Below are positions 35,330 to 47,700 of a DNA stretch of 64,000 nt, piece after piece. The stretch comes from Ziziphus jujuba (lineage: Eukaryota > Streptophyta > Magnoliopsida > Rosales > Rhamnaceae). The notes under the pieces were generated by a model. The model worked only from the letters and a program-made list of their open reading frames with translations, was not told the DNA's origin and searched no databases. The position numbers and the translations under genes are program-made. Location: positions 6,812,001 to 6,876,000 of the forward strand of contig NC_083384.1 of assembly GCF_031755915.1 (NCBI RefSeq). The letters run 5' to 3'. Each line of letters begins with the position of its first letter. Position 1 is the first letter of the stretch.

Positions 35330-36769
35330 TTAAATAGAACTCTGACTATTTGAATAAACCATTACCTTTTGCTCCAACAACTTCAACTCTTCTAACATGC
35401 CTTTCAACCAAAGTGCTTCCTTCATAGCTGCTGTTGTTGCAACATATTCAGCCTCAGCTGTGGAAAGAGCTACCTGAGACTGTAATTGTGATTTCCAACT
35501 AACACAATTGTCACACACAGTAAATATACAAGCTGAAGTAGATCTTCTTCTATCTCTATCTCCTCCATAATCAGCATCTACATAGCCTCTAAGTATCACA
35601 CCATCTTTGCAATGATTAAATACTAAACCAAAATTTGAAGTTCCTTTCAAATACCTTAACAGCCACTTCACAGCTTCCCAATGTTCTCTTCCTAGATTAG
35701 CCATATACCTACTCAAAACACAAATTGCATGAGCCAAATCTGGTCTACAACAAATCATGGTGTACATGACAGAATCAACTGCATTGGAGTATGGAACATC
35801 AGCCATTTCCTCTTGTTCTTCTTCAGTGCTAGGACAAAGCTTTGCAGATAACTTGTAGTGATTTGCCAAAGGAACACTTATTGATCTTGATTTTGAAATT
35901 GAAAATCTAGAAAGGAGTTTTGGAATGTAATCTTCCTGATTCAAGAATAACCAATTCTTTCCTTTGTTTCTTTTAATACTCATTCCCAAAATCTTCTTTA
36001 CAGGTCCAAGCTCCTTCATATCAAATTCAGCTTTCAAAGCTTCCTTAACTTGATTGATAGTCTCTAAACTTTGACTAGCAAGCAACATGTCATCCACATA
36101 CAGAAGTAGATAAACTGAAAAATTAATATTTTCACCTTTGTAATACAAACATCTATCATAACTACTCCTCTTAAAACCAATTCTAATTACATAGGTGTCA
36201 AACCTCTTGTACCATTGCCTAGGGGATTGTTTCAGCCCATATAATAACCTTTTTAATAGGCAAATCAGCTCATGTTTTGAATTCTTCACCTCAAAACCTT
36301 CAGGTTGTTTCACATAAATTGTCTCATCTAATTCTCCATGTAAAAAAGCTGTCTTAACATCTAGCTGCTCCAATTCCAATTGAAAAAGCTGTCTTACTCT
36401 AATAGTTGTATACTTGATCACCGGAGAAAAGATTTCCTTGTAATCTATACCTTCTACTTGTGTGAATCCTTTGGCCACAAGTCTAGCTTTAAATCTTATA
36501 GGTTCTGAATCTGTCATACCTTCTTTCACCTTGAATATCCATTTGCAATCTACCAACTTCTAATCTTTTGGTTTGGGAACTAAAATCCATGTTTGATTCT
36601 TATGTAGAGATTCTAACTCCTCTAACATGGCATTTTGCCACTGCTTAGCTTGTTTACCTCTTACTGCCTTGGTATATGATTGTGGTTCATTTTCTGAAAG
36701 ATCCTGATATGAAACCAAAGCAAACATATTATAATCAGAAGGATTAAATTTGGTTGGGGTTCTTACCAC
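35330..36769 (-). pseudogene. Copia family B reverse transcriptase and RNase H
   Basis: Minus-strand frame from about 36769 to 35330, interrupted by one TAG (about 36557-36559) just before WIFKVKEG. RT motifs include KARLVAKGFTQ, DVKTAFLHGEL and the catalytic YVDDMLLA (about 36085-36110). RNase H has YVDADYGGD and STAEAEYVA, followed by WLKGML. Apart from the single stop the RT/RNase H frame is intact over ~400 codons, consistent with a recent insertion. Confidence 0.9.
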
Positions 36770-36844
36770 CCTTCGTTCTCTATCTCTGGCAAGTTGGTAA
36801 TGTTGTAGTGGATTATACTGCTGTGAGATGACAGATCTTTGATT

Positions 36845-37933
36845 TTATTGAGGTGTTGTCTCTCCTTGAGGTACATCTACTACTTCCAGCGGTTGTACTT
36901 GCTGAAATTCACCTGTTTCACCTATTGGCTGTTGAGTTTCTTTACTACTTGGCTGGTTATAAGGCTCCACCTCAAACTGTACCGTATTTTTAGTAGGCGT
37001 TTTACTAGAATCTGCAACTTGGTCACTCAAACAAGGCATTATATCTTCCTTAAACAAAACATCTCTACTAATAATTGTTTTATAGCTTTTTGAGTCTCTA
37101 ACCCATAGTCTATATCCTTTAACTCCCTCGGGATAGCCTAGAAAAACACATTTAACAGACCTAGGCTCAAGTTTTCCATCATTATGATGTACATAAGCTG
37201 CACATCCAAAAACTTTCAGTTTTGTATAATCTCCTGGGTGACCACTCCACTTTTCTTCTGGAGTTTTCAACTCAATAGCTGTTGAAGGGCATCTATTAAC
37301 TAAGTATGCTGCTGTCATAATAGCCTCACCCCAGAAAAGCTTTGGTAAACCAGAACTAGTGAGCATACATCTAACCTTTTCTAATAAGGTTCTATTCATC
37401 CTCTCAGCAACACCATTTTGTTGAGGGGAATATGGAACTGTTTTGTGTCTCAAGATGCCTTTTTCTTTACAAAAATTATCAAATTCATAATTGCCAAACT
37501 CAAGACCATTATCAGTTCTTAAAACTTTGAGTTTCTTGCTGGTTTGGTTTTGTACTAAAGCATGCCAGAATCTAAATTTTGTAAAAGCTTCATTTTTATG
37601 CTTTAAAAGAAAAACCCAAACCTTTCTAGAGAAATCATCAACAATAGATAAAAAATACCTATTACCTCCATGAGTTAGTGTTGTTGAAGGTCCCCACAAA
37701 TTTGCATGTGCATAATCCAAGATTGAGGTTGATTTGTGTGAGCCTAGCTTGAAACTCAACTTGTGTTGCTTCCCCAAAATGTAATACTCACAGAATTCTA
37801 TTTTACTGATCTTATTTGTTCCAAAGAAACCTTGTTTGTTCAGTACTTGAAGCCCCTTTTCACTAATGTTCCCCAATCTTCTAAGCCATAGTTGTGTTTC
37901 ATCATGACTTTCTGAACTTGTAGCCGCCGTAGA
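36845..37933 (-). pseudogene. Copia family B integrase
   Basis: The frame reads LWLRRLGNISEKGLQVL, then the zinc-binding remnant, then the core. Within the core, the usual first catalytic Asp lies in a HANLWGP context (HSDLWGP in typical copia), so it appears changed to Asn. RTDNGLEF and NGVAERMNR keep the second Asp and the Glu. The frame ends at a TGA near 36845, after which the linker to RT continues in frame. Upstream it is separated from protease by the nested LTR. Confidence 0.88.
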
Positions 37934-40900
37934 TGTAACACCCCATCCCAAATCGCACCGGAATCTGTGCACGTTGACCGAGGTTGACCATTGACCGAGC
38001 GGGTCAAAAGTTGACTTTTTGCTCCAGTTGGAATTTTGAGTTGCCCAGGGTACCGTGGCGAAGTGCATGACGCCCTGAGTTTGTAGACTAGTAGCACGTC
38101 AAAAACGGAGCTACGGTTTGAAAGTTATGGGCGAAACAAATTGAAGTGCAAACTGTCCAAAAGGTGCCGAGAGTTGACTTTTTCTTGTGATGTAATTTTG
38201 AGTTGACTCTTGTATGGTTGTAAAGTACTCGTCGATACGAGTTCATAGACTAGCGGCACGCTTAAATCGGACATTTGGTTAAAAAGTTATGGACGTTTGA
38301 AATTCACCGGGTACCGTATTATTTTAATATATCTGGCTTAAGTGCACAGTAACGCCACGTGTCAGCTTCTGATTGGTCCACGTGGCATGAACAGTGTCAC
38401 ACAGGGGTTTTTATTTGTTAAAACTCTCGGGGAAGAGAGAGAAAGAGAGAGAGGAGAGAGAAAGAGAGAGAGAGAGTCGCCGGCCACAGGAGATTTTCAA
38501 ATTTTCCAGCCGAGTTACTGCACACGCGCCGGCCAGCCAGGTTGCCCTCCTCATTTCAGGTAAAACCTCCAAATTTCACGGTGAACGGCCACCGGACGCG
38601 CCCGGATCGGACGTCCGAAGTTCGGCGGCGAGTTTTTCCCCTCCACCGCCGGCCACCGCAAATCGACCCACTTCCGGCCATTTTCTGGCCACACGCGCCG
38701 TACACCCATCATCCTCTCCTCAAGTCCGGCCGACCCACCAAAAATCACGGCCATCGGACCACCGACGCGCCGGGATCGGAGCGTTTTCCGGCTAGGGGCC
38801 GGAAATCTTCAAACGGTGATTTCTCCGCCGTCCGACCTCCGTTTTGCTCACCGCCGGTCCCGTTGAGTTGCTCTCCTCACGATCTACAAGTCTGCAAAAT
38901 TTCACGACCAACGGCCACTGCACGCGCCGCCGCGGGCGACGGTTGCCGGTGACCGCGGCGGCTCGCCGGAAAGTACTGTTCCGGCGAGTGCCCAGTTTTC
39001 CGGCCGGTTCTAGTCCGCTGTGTTCGACCTCCTGAACCGAATCCGGCATCGGTTTCTGCCAATTCATGATGGTTTGGGAGAATTACGAAGCCGAAACCCG
39101 AAAAGCTTCCCAACGAAATTCCGACCCCGTCGGGTATGATCATCGGAAATTAAGACCGGATCTGTGATTAGCATCACTCGAGCTTCGATTCTGTATATAA
39201 TTCGTAAATTTTAGTTATCGTTTGGTGTACGCTCCCCGGGTACCCATTTGGGGATTATCCGAATAAAATATTAATAATTGTGGTTTGGTACTGTGGATGT
39301 TTTAGGTGCACGTGCGAGTAGCGGAGTCGATCCTACGGAGGATCTTGATTGAGATACGTGCATAAGGTGAGTGACCCACCTTCAAATAAATTTTGGGAAT
39401 TGAATTGTTGAATATATTATGTGTGATTTAAATATTTGGAATTTAATTTCTATGCCAAATATTTATTGGATTTATTGTGGAATTATTTATGAACTTATTG
39501 GATTTAAGAAAATGTGCATTTTACAAATTTATGCCATGTGAAATTATTTTATGGTTTTGAGGATTTTGAAATTGGTGTGGTTTTAATAGTAAAATGGGCA
39601 CGATTTGATTTTCAAATATTTCAAAGAAAATATTTGGTTATGTTGGTGACTTCAATTTTTTATAAAATATGCCCATGGAATATTATGAGATTTGATTATG
39701 ATATTTCGAGAAATTATTTATGCTTGGAAAAATGTGGATATTTGAATTGATGGATTTTGGGAGTTGGTGGATTTGAAAATCATGGAATTTATGGTATTGA
39801 TTAGAAAGAAATTGTGGAGAATTTCCCGGTTCAAGCGGATAGATTATGCCCGCTATGCTTATGAAAAATGTGAAATTTGTTTTATAATTTAAATTTGTGG
39901 ATTTTATGATTTTTGGATGCACCGTGCACGTACTGGTGTTCTGATTATATGTGCTATGGTATATGTGATATGGATATTGTGCACACGGATATGATTAGCG
40001 TGCAGGTGGGTGTGAGTAGCGCGCAGGTGATATTATGAGGGTGTCCTGTGGATGCCATCGGAGAGGGTGGCCACCCCCCTTTGGCCGGGACACCAGGTTA
40101 GCAGCGGCGCAGTGGGAAGCCACGCGACCGTATGCCGGTTTCTTTCTATAACCTCCTGTCTGGCGGTACCTCGGGACGCTGGGTACTGTTGGCGCCACTG
40201 GTATATAGTGGGTGCATCAACTGATTTTCGGAACTATGTTTTAAAAATAAAATGTTTTAAAACTATATTGGAGTTAAAATTAATTATTACTGTTCGGATA
40301 TTTATTTGATGTCTTGGTTTTCGGGGAATATGAAATAAGGGTTTTGTGAAAATGTTTTAAAAGGGGAACCTTTCCAACTGAGAGAATTGTAAGGGTTTTG
40401 AGAGAAAATATTATTTCCAAATAATTATTATTTATATACCTATTACCGTAGTATTATATTGTATAGTAGTAGGGTCGCTCACTGAGATGATTAGCATCTC
40501 ACACTCTTAAATTTCGTTCCTCTAGGTACCAGGTTGTCGGTGTTCATTCGGAGCGGACTTGATCTTCCTCGCTGTATTAGTTCATGCAGTACCTTGTTCT
40601 TTTTTTACTGCAGTTGTAATATTTCTTTCACTCTTGCTGTATTCTATACGTTGTAGTATTTCATAAAGCTCTGTATACTGTATGGGACACTTATGTATTT
40701 AAATTGCACTGGATTACTGTATTTTTATTTTGGAGTGCTGAAATTTATGGAACCAGTTTGTAGTATTGTGGGAGGAATAAGGGGACAATTATAGAAGTGA
40801 GTTTTCAGTGCAGGGAATCTTGTGGTAAGTAAATCCCTTAGGGGAGGTTCTGCCGGATTTTCCATTGGAGGGTCCGGTAGGGTTTCCCTGGGATCAGGGC

Positions 40901-40943
40901 TTGTCTAGGGTTCCGGGGAAGGAATTCTGGACGGGTCCTGACA
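37934..40943. mobile_element. Long gypsy-type solo LTR, copy 2 (3.01 kb), nested in copia family B
   Basis: Termini TGTAACACCCCA and GTCCTGACA with a perfect 5-base duplication gtaga (37929-37933 and 40944-40948). It is colinear with 9195-11956, but has ~285 extra bases (about 40480-40765) between gggtcgctcact and tagtattgtggg, which copy 1 lacks. Excising it and one gtaga joins protease to pre-integrase of the host element in frame, so this insertion is younger than the copia. Confidence 0.93.
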
Positions 40944-40948
40944 GTAGA

Positions 40949-42146
40949 GCCTATTACTGTTTGCCTTTGAAGAACATATAGTCCATTCCTCTTGATACCT
41001 TTCATAACTGTCAAAGCTCCCTTTGAAATCTTCATTTGTCCATTTTCAGATTTGCAAGAGTATCCAGCTTCATCCAATACCCCGATACATGCCTCATATT
41101 GCTCAATATTCTAACCACTCCATTTGCCATTTTGATTGAGATATTGCCTATCCCAACCACATTGCAAGCCATATTGTTTCCCAATAGAACCTGTCCACCA
41201 CTGATCCTTTTGTAGTTCCTAAACCAATCCTCTCTTGGACACATGTGAAAGGTGCAGCCTGAGTCTAGTATCCATTCTTGACTTGCTTGATCAGTTGATA
41301 CAGCAAGAACATCACCAATTTCACTCTCATTGCTGGGGCTAGAGCAGCATCTCCATCTTCCTCAGATCTTTCTCTATTTTCTCTGCTTTCTTTGTTCTTC
41401 CTTTTGTAACAATCTTTGATAAAATGCCCTTCTTTTTGACAATAGAAGCACATTTTTCCTCCTGTTCTGGACTTAGATCTACTCTTCCCTCTAGATTTGC
41501 TTCTCCAATTATTATTATACTTTCTAGAATCTCTACTACCTTTTCTGCCTCTAGTAATAAGTCCTTCTCCATGTATATTTTCTTGTTTTTCAATTTTCAT
41601 CTCCAATTCCTTGGATCTTAAAGAACTTATTACAATTTCAGTAGTTAGAACCTCTCTCCCATATTTAGTTACATTCTTTACTTCCTTGTAGCTTTCAGAA
41701 ATTGAATTTAGTAAAATCACAGCTTGGTGCTCATCTGAAAACTTCTCATTATAGTTTGCTAAATCCAAGCACAACCTATTAAACTCATCTAGATTTTCAT
41801 CTAAATCCTTAGAAGGATTCATCTTGAATCCAAAGAATTTTTCTAGAAGATATATTTTGTTGGGAAGAGATTTTACAGAATATAATTGTTCTAATTTTTT
41901 CCAAAGACCAAAGGTAGTAACTGAATCATTTACCTTTCTCAGAATACTATCTGCGAGATGGAGGATTATGGTGCTATAAGCTATCTCATCCATATCCTTC
42001 TTCTGTGATTCGGTCAGTTCTAGAGGGAAGGAATTGTCTAGTGCTTTTACCACTCTCTGCTGGACTAGAATAGCCTTCATCTTTTGCCTTCAGAGAAGAA
42101 AATCCCCTTTGCAATTGAATACTTCAAGTTCAAAAGTTGAACCCAT
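40949..42146 (-). pseudogene. Copia family B gag and protease
   Basis: The likely start is the minus-strand ATG at 42144-42146 (MGSTFELEVF). A TGA where WRQKMK is expected interrupts it, and an open frame runs from MKAILVQQ at 42080 to 41265. It includes the gag domain and the CCHC knuckle CFYCQKEGHFIKDC (about 41415-41456). A frameshift near 41290 separates gag from protease, whose DSGCTFHM site reads in the next frame (about 41245-41275). The sequence continues to the nested LTR. Confidence 0.88.
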
Positions 42147-42223
42147 AAGTTGCTTCTTAGGAATATTATCAAACACGTTGCAAGCAGGAATTAATTTCTC
42201 TAATCCTTGAATGTATTGAAAAT

Positions 42224-42235
42224 GCTCTGATACCA
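42224..42235 (-). other. Primer-binding site of copia family B
   Basis: The minus strand reads TGGTATCAGAGC, the standard complement to the 3' end of initiator Met-tRNA. It is one base from the LTR end. Confidence 0.95.
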
Positions 42236-42236
42236 C

Positions 42237-42805
42237 TGTTACAATTTCAGCAGCACAAACATTCAAGAAATTAAATAATAAACTAGATCAAAACACCACA
42301 GAATTTACGAGGTTCGATTCAAGATTGAATCTACGTCCTTGGAGCTCCACAAAGAGTTCAAATGCACTATAACTGAATGTGTTTTACAGCTTATCTAGTT
42401 CTCTTTCTTTGTTTTAGAAGCTCCACCTAAAACCCATATACCAGACCGAAAATCCCCTTTTACAACCTTTCTCACCTCACAACTCTCACCCAAGAGAATA
42501 CTAAAGAGAAAACCTTAAAGGAAAAGAGAAAGAGAACTTAAATTATATTAACACCAAAGAAAACGGTTGCTGCAGAATTGTTGCTGCTGCAGAACTGTTG
42601 CTGCTGTAGAACTATTGCTGCATGTCTCTATAGCTGTTAGGACTCTTGGAAAGCCTTTACGTGACTGCCAGCTTCTCTTTAAACCACCAAGCCAAAACTC
42701 ACAGTTTTGTTTAATGATATAAGGTTGAAACGACTTAGTTTTGATGACAGTAACTATGCAGAAAAATAACTCACGCTTTGACTTCTTTGAATCACATAAC
42801 CAACA
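42237..42805 (-). repeat. 5' LTR of copia family B
   Basis: 569 bases, colinear with 34479-35048. Confidence 0.95.
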
Positions 42806-43234
42806 CATGTTAATATTTGTATTCAGTCATTTGTCATTGTGGTTCTGGATGCTTCATCCATGCTTTCCTTATTTGATTTTAATACTGTTTTTTGTATAAT
42901 CTCGCAAATGTCCTGAATTAAATTTTTTTTTTTTCTAGTTTTAAAATAAAATAATATTCAATTCAATTTATGGCCGGATGAGTTTTAAATTTATAAGGAA
43001 AATGCTTTTTTTATAATAGTTTATTGGGGTTTCTAAACTGAAAATGTCTTTCATTAATATTTAATAATGTTTTTCATCCCATTTCCTTTTTTTCCTTCCC
43101 TTTTCCTTTCACTTTATTTTTCCCTGCACTTTCCTAACTCCAAACAGAGCCTCCTTAGAGAGAGAGAGAGAGAAAAAAAAAAAAAAAAAAGAAGGGGAAA
43201 TTAAAAATAAAAATTAGAGATTGCCCTCACTAAC
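42806..43234. other. Spacer
   Basis: AT-rich, with a (ga)n/poly-A run at about 43157-43190. No gene seen. Confidence 0.6.
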
Positions 43235-43510
43235 TTACAAACAAACAAGTGTCCAACACCTCACCAACTTGTTGCATAGGTTGGAAATTAGCGATTGCCC
43301 CAGATTCCCACAACGATGCGTAAAGGACATTGAAGAGCACATGCACAAGGTAGCCCACATTCCTTGTGTCGATGCGTGGCCTCTAAATGACAAGCAGGAT
43401 ATACAAGATGTGCGGTCAGAATAAAAAGGAGAAGGCTGGCATAGTTGAAGAAGAGCACCATATTCCCAAATTCATTTATCCGAGTCTCACAAAGTACATG
43501 CATCAAGTGA
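43235..43510 (+). pseudogene. LRR C-terminus joined to BPA1-like C-terminus
   Basis: About 43250-43380 encodes the last LRR and closing motif of a CNL (VQHLTNLLHRLEIS, then RCVKDIEEHMHKVAHIP, then WPLND). Within ~25 bases it is followed by GQNKKEKAGIVEEEHH (about 43408-43460), the C-terminal signature of BPA1-like proteins, and a further tail to about 43510. The two parts are in different frames. This is the tightest CNL/BPA1 junction in the window. Confidence 0.78.
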
Positions 43511-44763
43511 CAGTATACACATTTTTACATTTTATATTCAGTTATACTTTTACAACTTGCTTTATTCTTCTAGCCTGAAATATGTTTCCTCAAATTGGTT
43601 GGACAAGTTTGCAATTTATGTTTCGAATTTTCTTCCATTATAAAAATAAATAAATAAATAAATATAAATAAAAATTGTCACACAACTTTATTTGTTAGTG
43701 TGATTCGAGGTCATTCAGCATGTAGTAATAATAAAGCAAAACTATGCCACAGTAACTTTTTAGTATTATTGTTAGCACAAAAGAAAAAAAAAAAAAGCAT
43801 TATACATCTATCTACTAACTTTTTCTATAATAGTTTTGGAATTGCTCCACAATAATAGAGCAAATGTACAATAATAAAGCAAAGTAGAAGACAGAGAAAA
43901 TATCCCAAGCAAAATTATGCGTCACAAAAAGGTAAGCATAGAGTTCTTGAGCAGGGGGTGGTTGAGATTTGAGAATTTAATTTTAGAGAGTGAAATGGGA
44001 TCGTAGTCATATATGTAAAGAAGCAGAAAGGACGCTCCAACAAAGAAAAAAAAAAAAAAAAAAAGCTATTAAAGTAAAACAGAGTAGGAAATCATATGCG
44101 ATGGACTTAGATTTGTTCAACTCTAGCAATTTCTTATGAATTTTCTAAGAGACTTTCTAGTTTTTCATATTTATTTTATTGGGAACTCCTTTAATTTGGG
44201 CTGTGTTTGATTGAACCAACAAACAATTAGCAAGATTTAATTTCCAGCTTTTTCCGCAATAATTTTTTAACTGCCAGGAATATTCCTCAATAATAGAGGT
44301 AAATAAATATGAGGGTTATTTTCTATTGCCCTCTTTTTCAAACATTCCCCTCTAGCTTCGTCAAGTCATATCAGCAGGTTCCTTGAAATTGCATTTTATC
44401 ATCAAGCAAGAGCTAATGCAATTTGAAATCTGTATTAAAACTACTAAATTATCGGTTTAACCGAATTATTAACGCGACAGAGATTATCAAAACCTTACGA
44501 TGGAAGGAAAAGAACAAGAACATAGAAAGTCTGACACAAAAGCTTTGCTGGTAAAGTAAAGCAACATGGCAAGTAGGTCCTACACGCTTAGTGCTTCCAG
44601 GTTGAAGGTTCCTGGAACTTTGGCATTGACTTGGTTGACCTAACACTGTCTTCGTCATGGAAACTCATATCTTAATCTATTTGGTTGATGAACTAGCAAG
44701 CTTAATCCATTGTTTTTCTCAACTTTCTCTGTACTTGGAATTCCAATTTGCTACTGTGACAAC
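43511..44763. other. 5' flank of CNL copy 3
   Basis: Partly AT-rich with poly-A runs. About 44100-44763 is diverged but alignable with the flanks of copies 1 and 5 (gaattttcta..gagactttct block; ggttgatgaactagcaagcttaatcc leader). No gene seen. Confidence 0.6.
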
Positions 44764-47700
44764 ATGGCTGAAGCTGTAGTTACTGTCATGCTTAAGAATC
44801 TCAACTCCTTAATCTGCAAAGAGTTTGGATTGCTTTGGGGTGTCGACAAAGAAATGAGGAGGCTCTCTAGCATCCTCGAAACCATCTGTGCGGTGCTTCA
44901 CGATGCCGAGAGGGACGAGAGGCAGTCAGAAAACATGCCAATCAAGGATTGGCTGCAAAAGCTTAAGGATGTTTATGGTAAGATGGATGACATTCTGGAT
45001 GAGTGCTCGATGGAGGCATCACGACTGGAGTACAAAAGCCAGAGGTTTGGATCAACCCAAAAGGTTAGAGCTTCTGTCCTATCCTTTATGAACCCAAAAA
45101 ATATTTGGTTTCGTTATCATATTGCAAAAAAGATTCAAGATGTTTTAGAGAGATTGGATGAAATTGCAAATGAACGTTTGAAGTTTCACTTGCGTGAGCG
45201 TGAGGTTGTTGAGGATCGGAGACCTGTCCAAGTAAGAAAGAATCGTGAAACAGGCTCCGTAGATCAGAAACATGTGTATGGAAGAGAAGAAGATAAAGAT
45301 AAGATTGTGCAGTTTTTGGTAGAGAATTCAAGAAGTTCCAAAGATCTCTCTGTCTATCCTATTGTGGGTATGGGTGGCTTGGGAAAAACTACCCTTGCTC
45401 GATTGGTGTTCAATGATAAAAGGGTTGGTGAGAATTTTGAGATGAAAATATGGGTATGTGTTTCTGAGGACTTTGATGAGAAGAGATTGATAAAAGCTAT
45501 GATAGAGTCTGCCACTACAAATATTTGTGATGATATGGGCATGGATCCCCTGCAGAAGCGCCTACAAAGCATATTGGGGACGAAGAGATTTTTGCTTGTC
45601 TTGGATGATGTGTGGAATCACAACCGAGAGCTATGGGAAGGGTTAAGAAATGTACTTGCTTGTGGATCAAATGGTTCTTCGATCGTAGTTACCACTCGTC
45701 TCATAAAGGTTGCATCTATTATGGGAACAACACCAATGCATCGGTTGTCACGTTTACCAGAAGATGATTGCTGGTCAGTGTTTAAGCATAGTGCATTTCT
45801 AAATGAACGTGAAGAGCGACCAAATCTTGTAAAAATTGGGAAGGAGATTGTGAGGAAGTGCAAGGGAAATCCGCTAGCGGCAAAGACTTTAGGAAGCTTA
45901 TTGCAGTTCGAAAGTGAGGAAAAGAAGTGGCTTTCCGTTATGGAAAGTGAACTTTGGAATCTGCCACAAGAAGAAACTCACATCCTGCCTGCTTTGAGAT
46001 TGAGCTACCTTCATCTACCAATTGATTTACGACGATGTTTTGCGTTTTGCGCCATATTTCCCAAGGATTTTAAAATAGAGAAGGTAAGATTAATTCATCT
46101 GTGGATCGCTAATGACCTGATATCTTCCAAAGGAAAAATGGAGGTGGAAGAGATTGGCAATGATATCTTTAAGGAATTATATTGGCGATCATTCTTCCAA
46201 AAGGAGTACCACATTGATCGTTTCACGATGCATGATCTAGTGCATGATCTTGCTCAATACATTATGAAGGATGAAGTACTGCATGTTTCAGAAATTGATT
46301 GCCCTGATCATAACTTATCGAGGGTTCGCCACATGACATTTAATTCCTCTGAACCAACAATATTTGACATGCGTTCTGCTTTATACAAACCAAAATCCTT
46401 GCGTACTTTAGTGTTGATGCCGTCTGTCAATAAGTTTCCTTATGGCTTGTATTTTCGTTCTTTACGAGCTTTTGTTGCTAGACGGTCAAGCATAGAGTTA
46501 TCATGTTTATCTTCTCTAATCGTTAGTTCGAAACATTTAAGGTATTTGAATCTTTCGGGAGCTCAGATCAGATTCCTTCCCGAGCCAATTTGTTCCTTGC
46601 AAAGCTTACAGACTTTGGATGTAAGTCATTGTTATAATCTTCAGAAGCTACCAAAGCATATGAGTCGATTAAGGAGTCTTTGTCATCTTTATATTGAAGG
46701 TTGTCGTTTGTTAAATCACATGCCTCCCAACATTGGGAAACTAAGTTGCTTAAGAAGTTTAAGCAGGTTTATTGTGGATCGGAGAAGAGGATATGATACA
46801 GATGAGTTGGGAAGCTTATTAAAACTTGGTGGTAGTTTGAGAATCGAACACCTTGAGAAAGTGAAGAGTCCAGTGGAAGCCAAAAAAGCCAATCTAGTGG
46901 GAAAGACGAATCTCCAAAGGTTGCATTTGCATTGGTATTACAACCTAAATGAAGTAGGAGACCAAAAGCTGAATGAGCAGGTACTTGATGCTCTTGAACC
47001 TCCTCCGACTTTAAAACTTTTGGAAATTTCAAATTTTAGAGGTGGACATTTCCCGCATTGGTTTAATGCAGACTTTGAAAATTTAATCAGCATAGATTTC
47101 AGTTACTGTAAAAACAGTATGGAACTTCCTACAGCCATGGGGAAACTACCATCTCTAACATCTCTTTATTTACGTGATATGGATTGTTTGCGGTATGTGG
47201 ATAATGAATCCTATAATGGACAGCTATTCGGCGGCTTCTTCCGCTTAGAAACTCTCAGGATTCTTTATTTACCAAATTTAGAAAGGTTGTCCAGGGTGGA
47301 AAGAAGCCACACACTCCCACGTCTATCCAATTTGGATATTGGTGGATGCCCTAAACTGACCTCCTTACACTATCTTCCGTCAATCGAGAAGTTATATGTA
47401 ACGAAATGCAATGAGACAGTGTTAGAATCAGTTTCAAATCTCCATACTCTAAAATCACTTTATATATCTGATAATGATGATTTGGCTTCCTTTCCCGATG
47501 GGTTCCTGCATAATCTGACCGCTCTCAAATCACTTGGGATTTCAAGATTCAGAAAGCTTCAAGATTTGCCATCTGACATGCTTATTGGCCTAACCGCTTT
47601 GGAAAAATTATCTATCTCTCATTGCGAAATGCTTGAGTGCTTTCCAACGGGAATATTTCAAGGCTTAATTAGCCTTAAAGAGATACACATTAAGAAGTGT

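Larger units (their letters stand above)
34479..42805 (-). mobile_element. Ty1/copia retrotransposon, family B, carrying a nested LTR
   Basis: LTRs at 34479-35048 and 42237-42805 are near-identical (roughly a dozen differences by eye). A perfect 5-base target duplication catgt flanks it (34474-34478 and 42806-42810). Reading on the minus strand, the primer-binding site TGGTATCAGAGC (42224-42235) is followed by gag, protease, integrase, RT and RNase H, then a purine tract (about 35049-35059). A 3.0-kb solo LTR is nested between protease and integrase. The element is fairly young but disabled by stops, one frameshift and the nested insertion. It inserted in the remnants of a BPA1-like gene. Confidence 0.96.
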
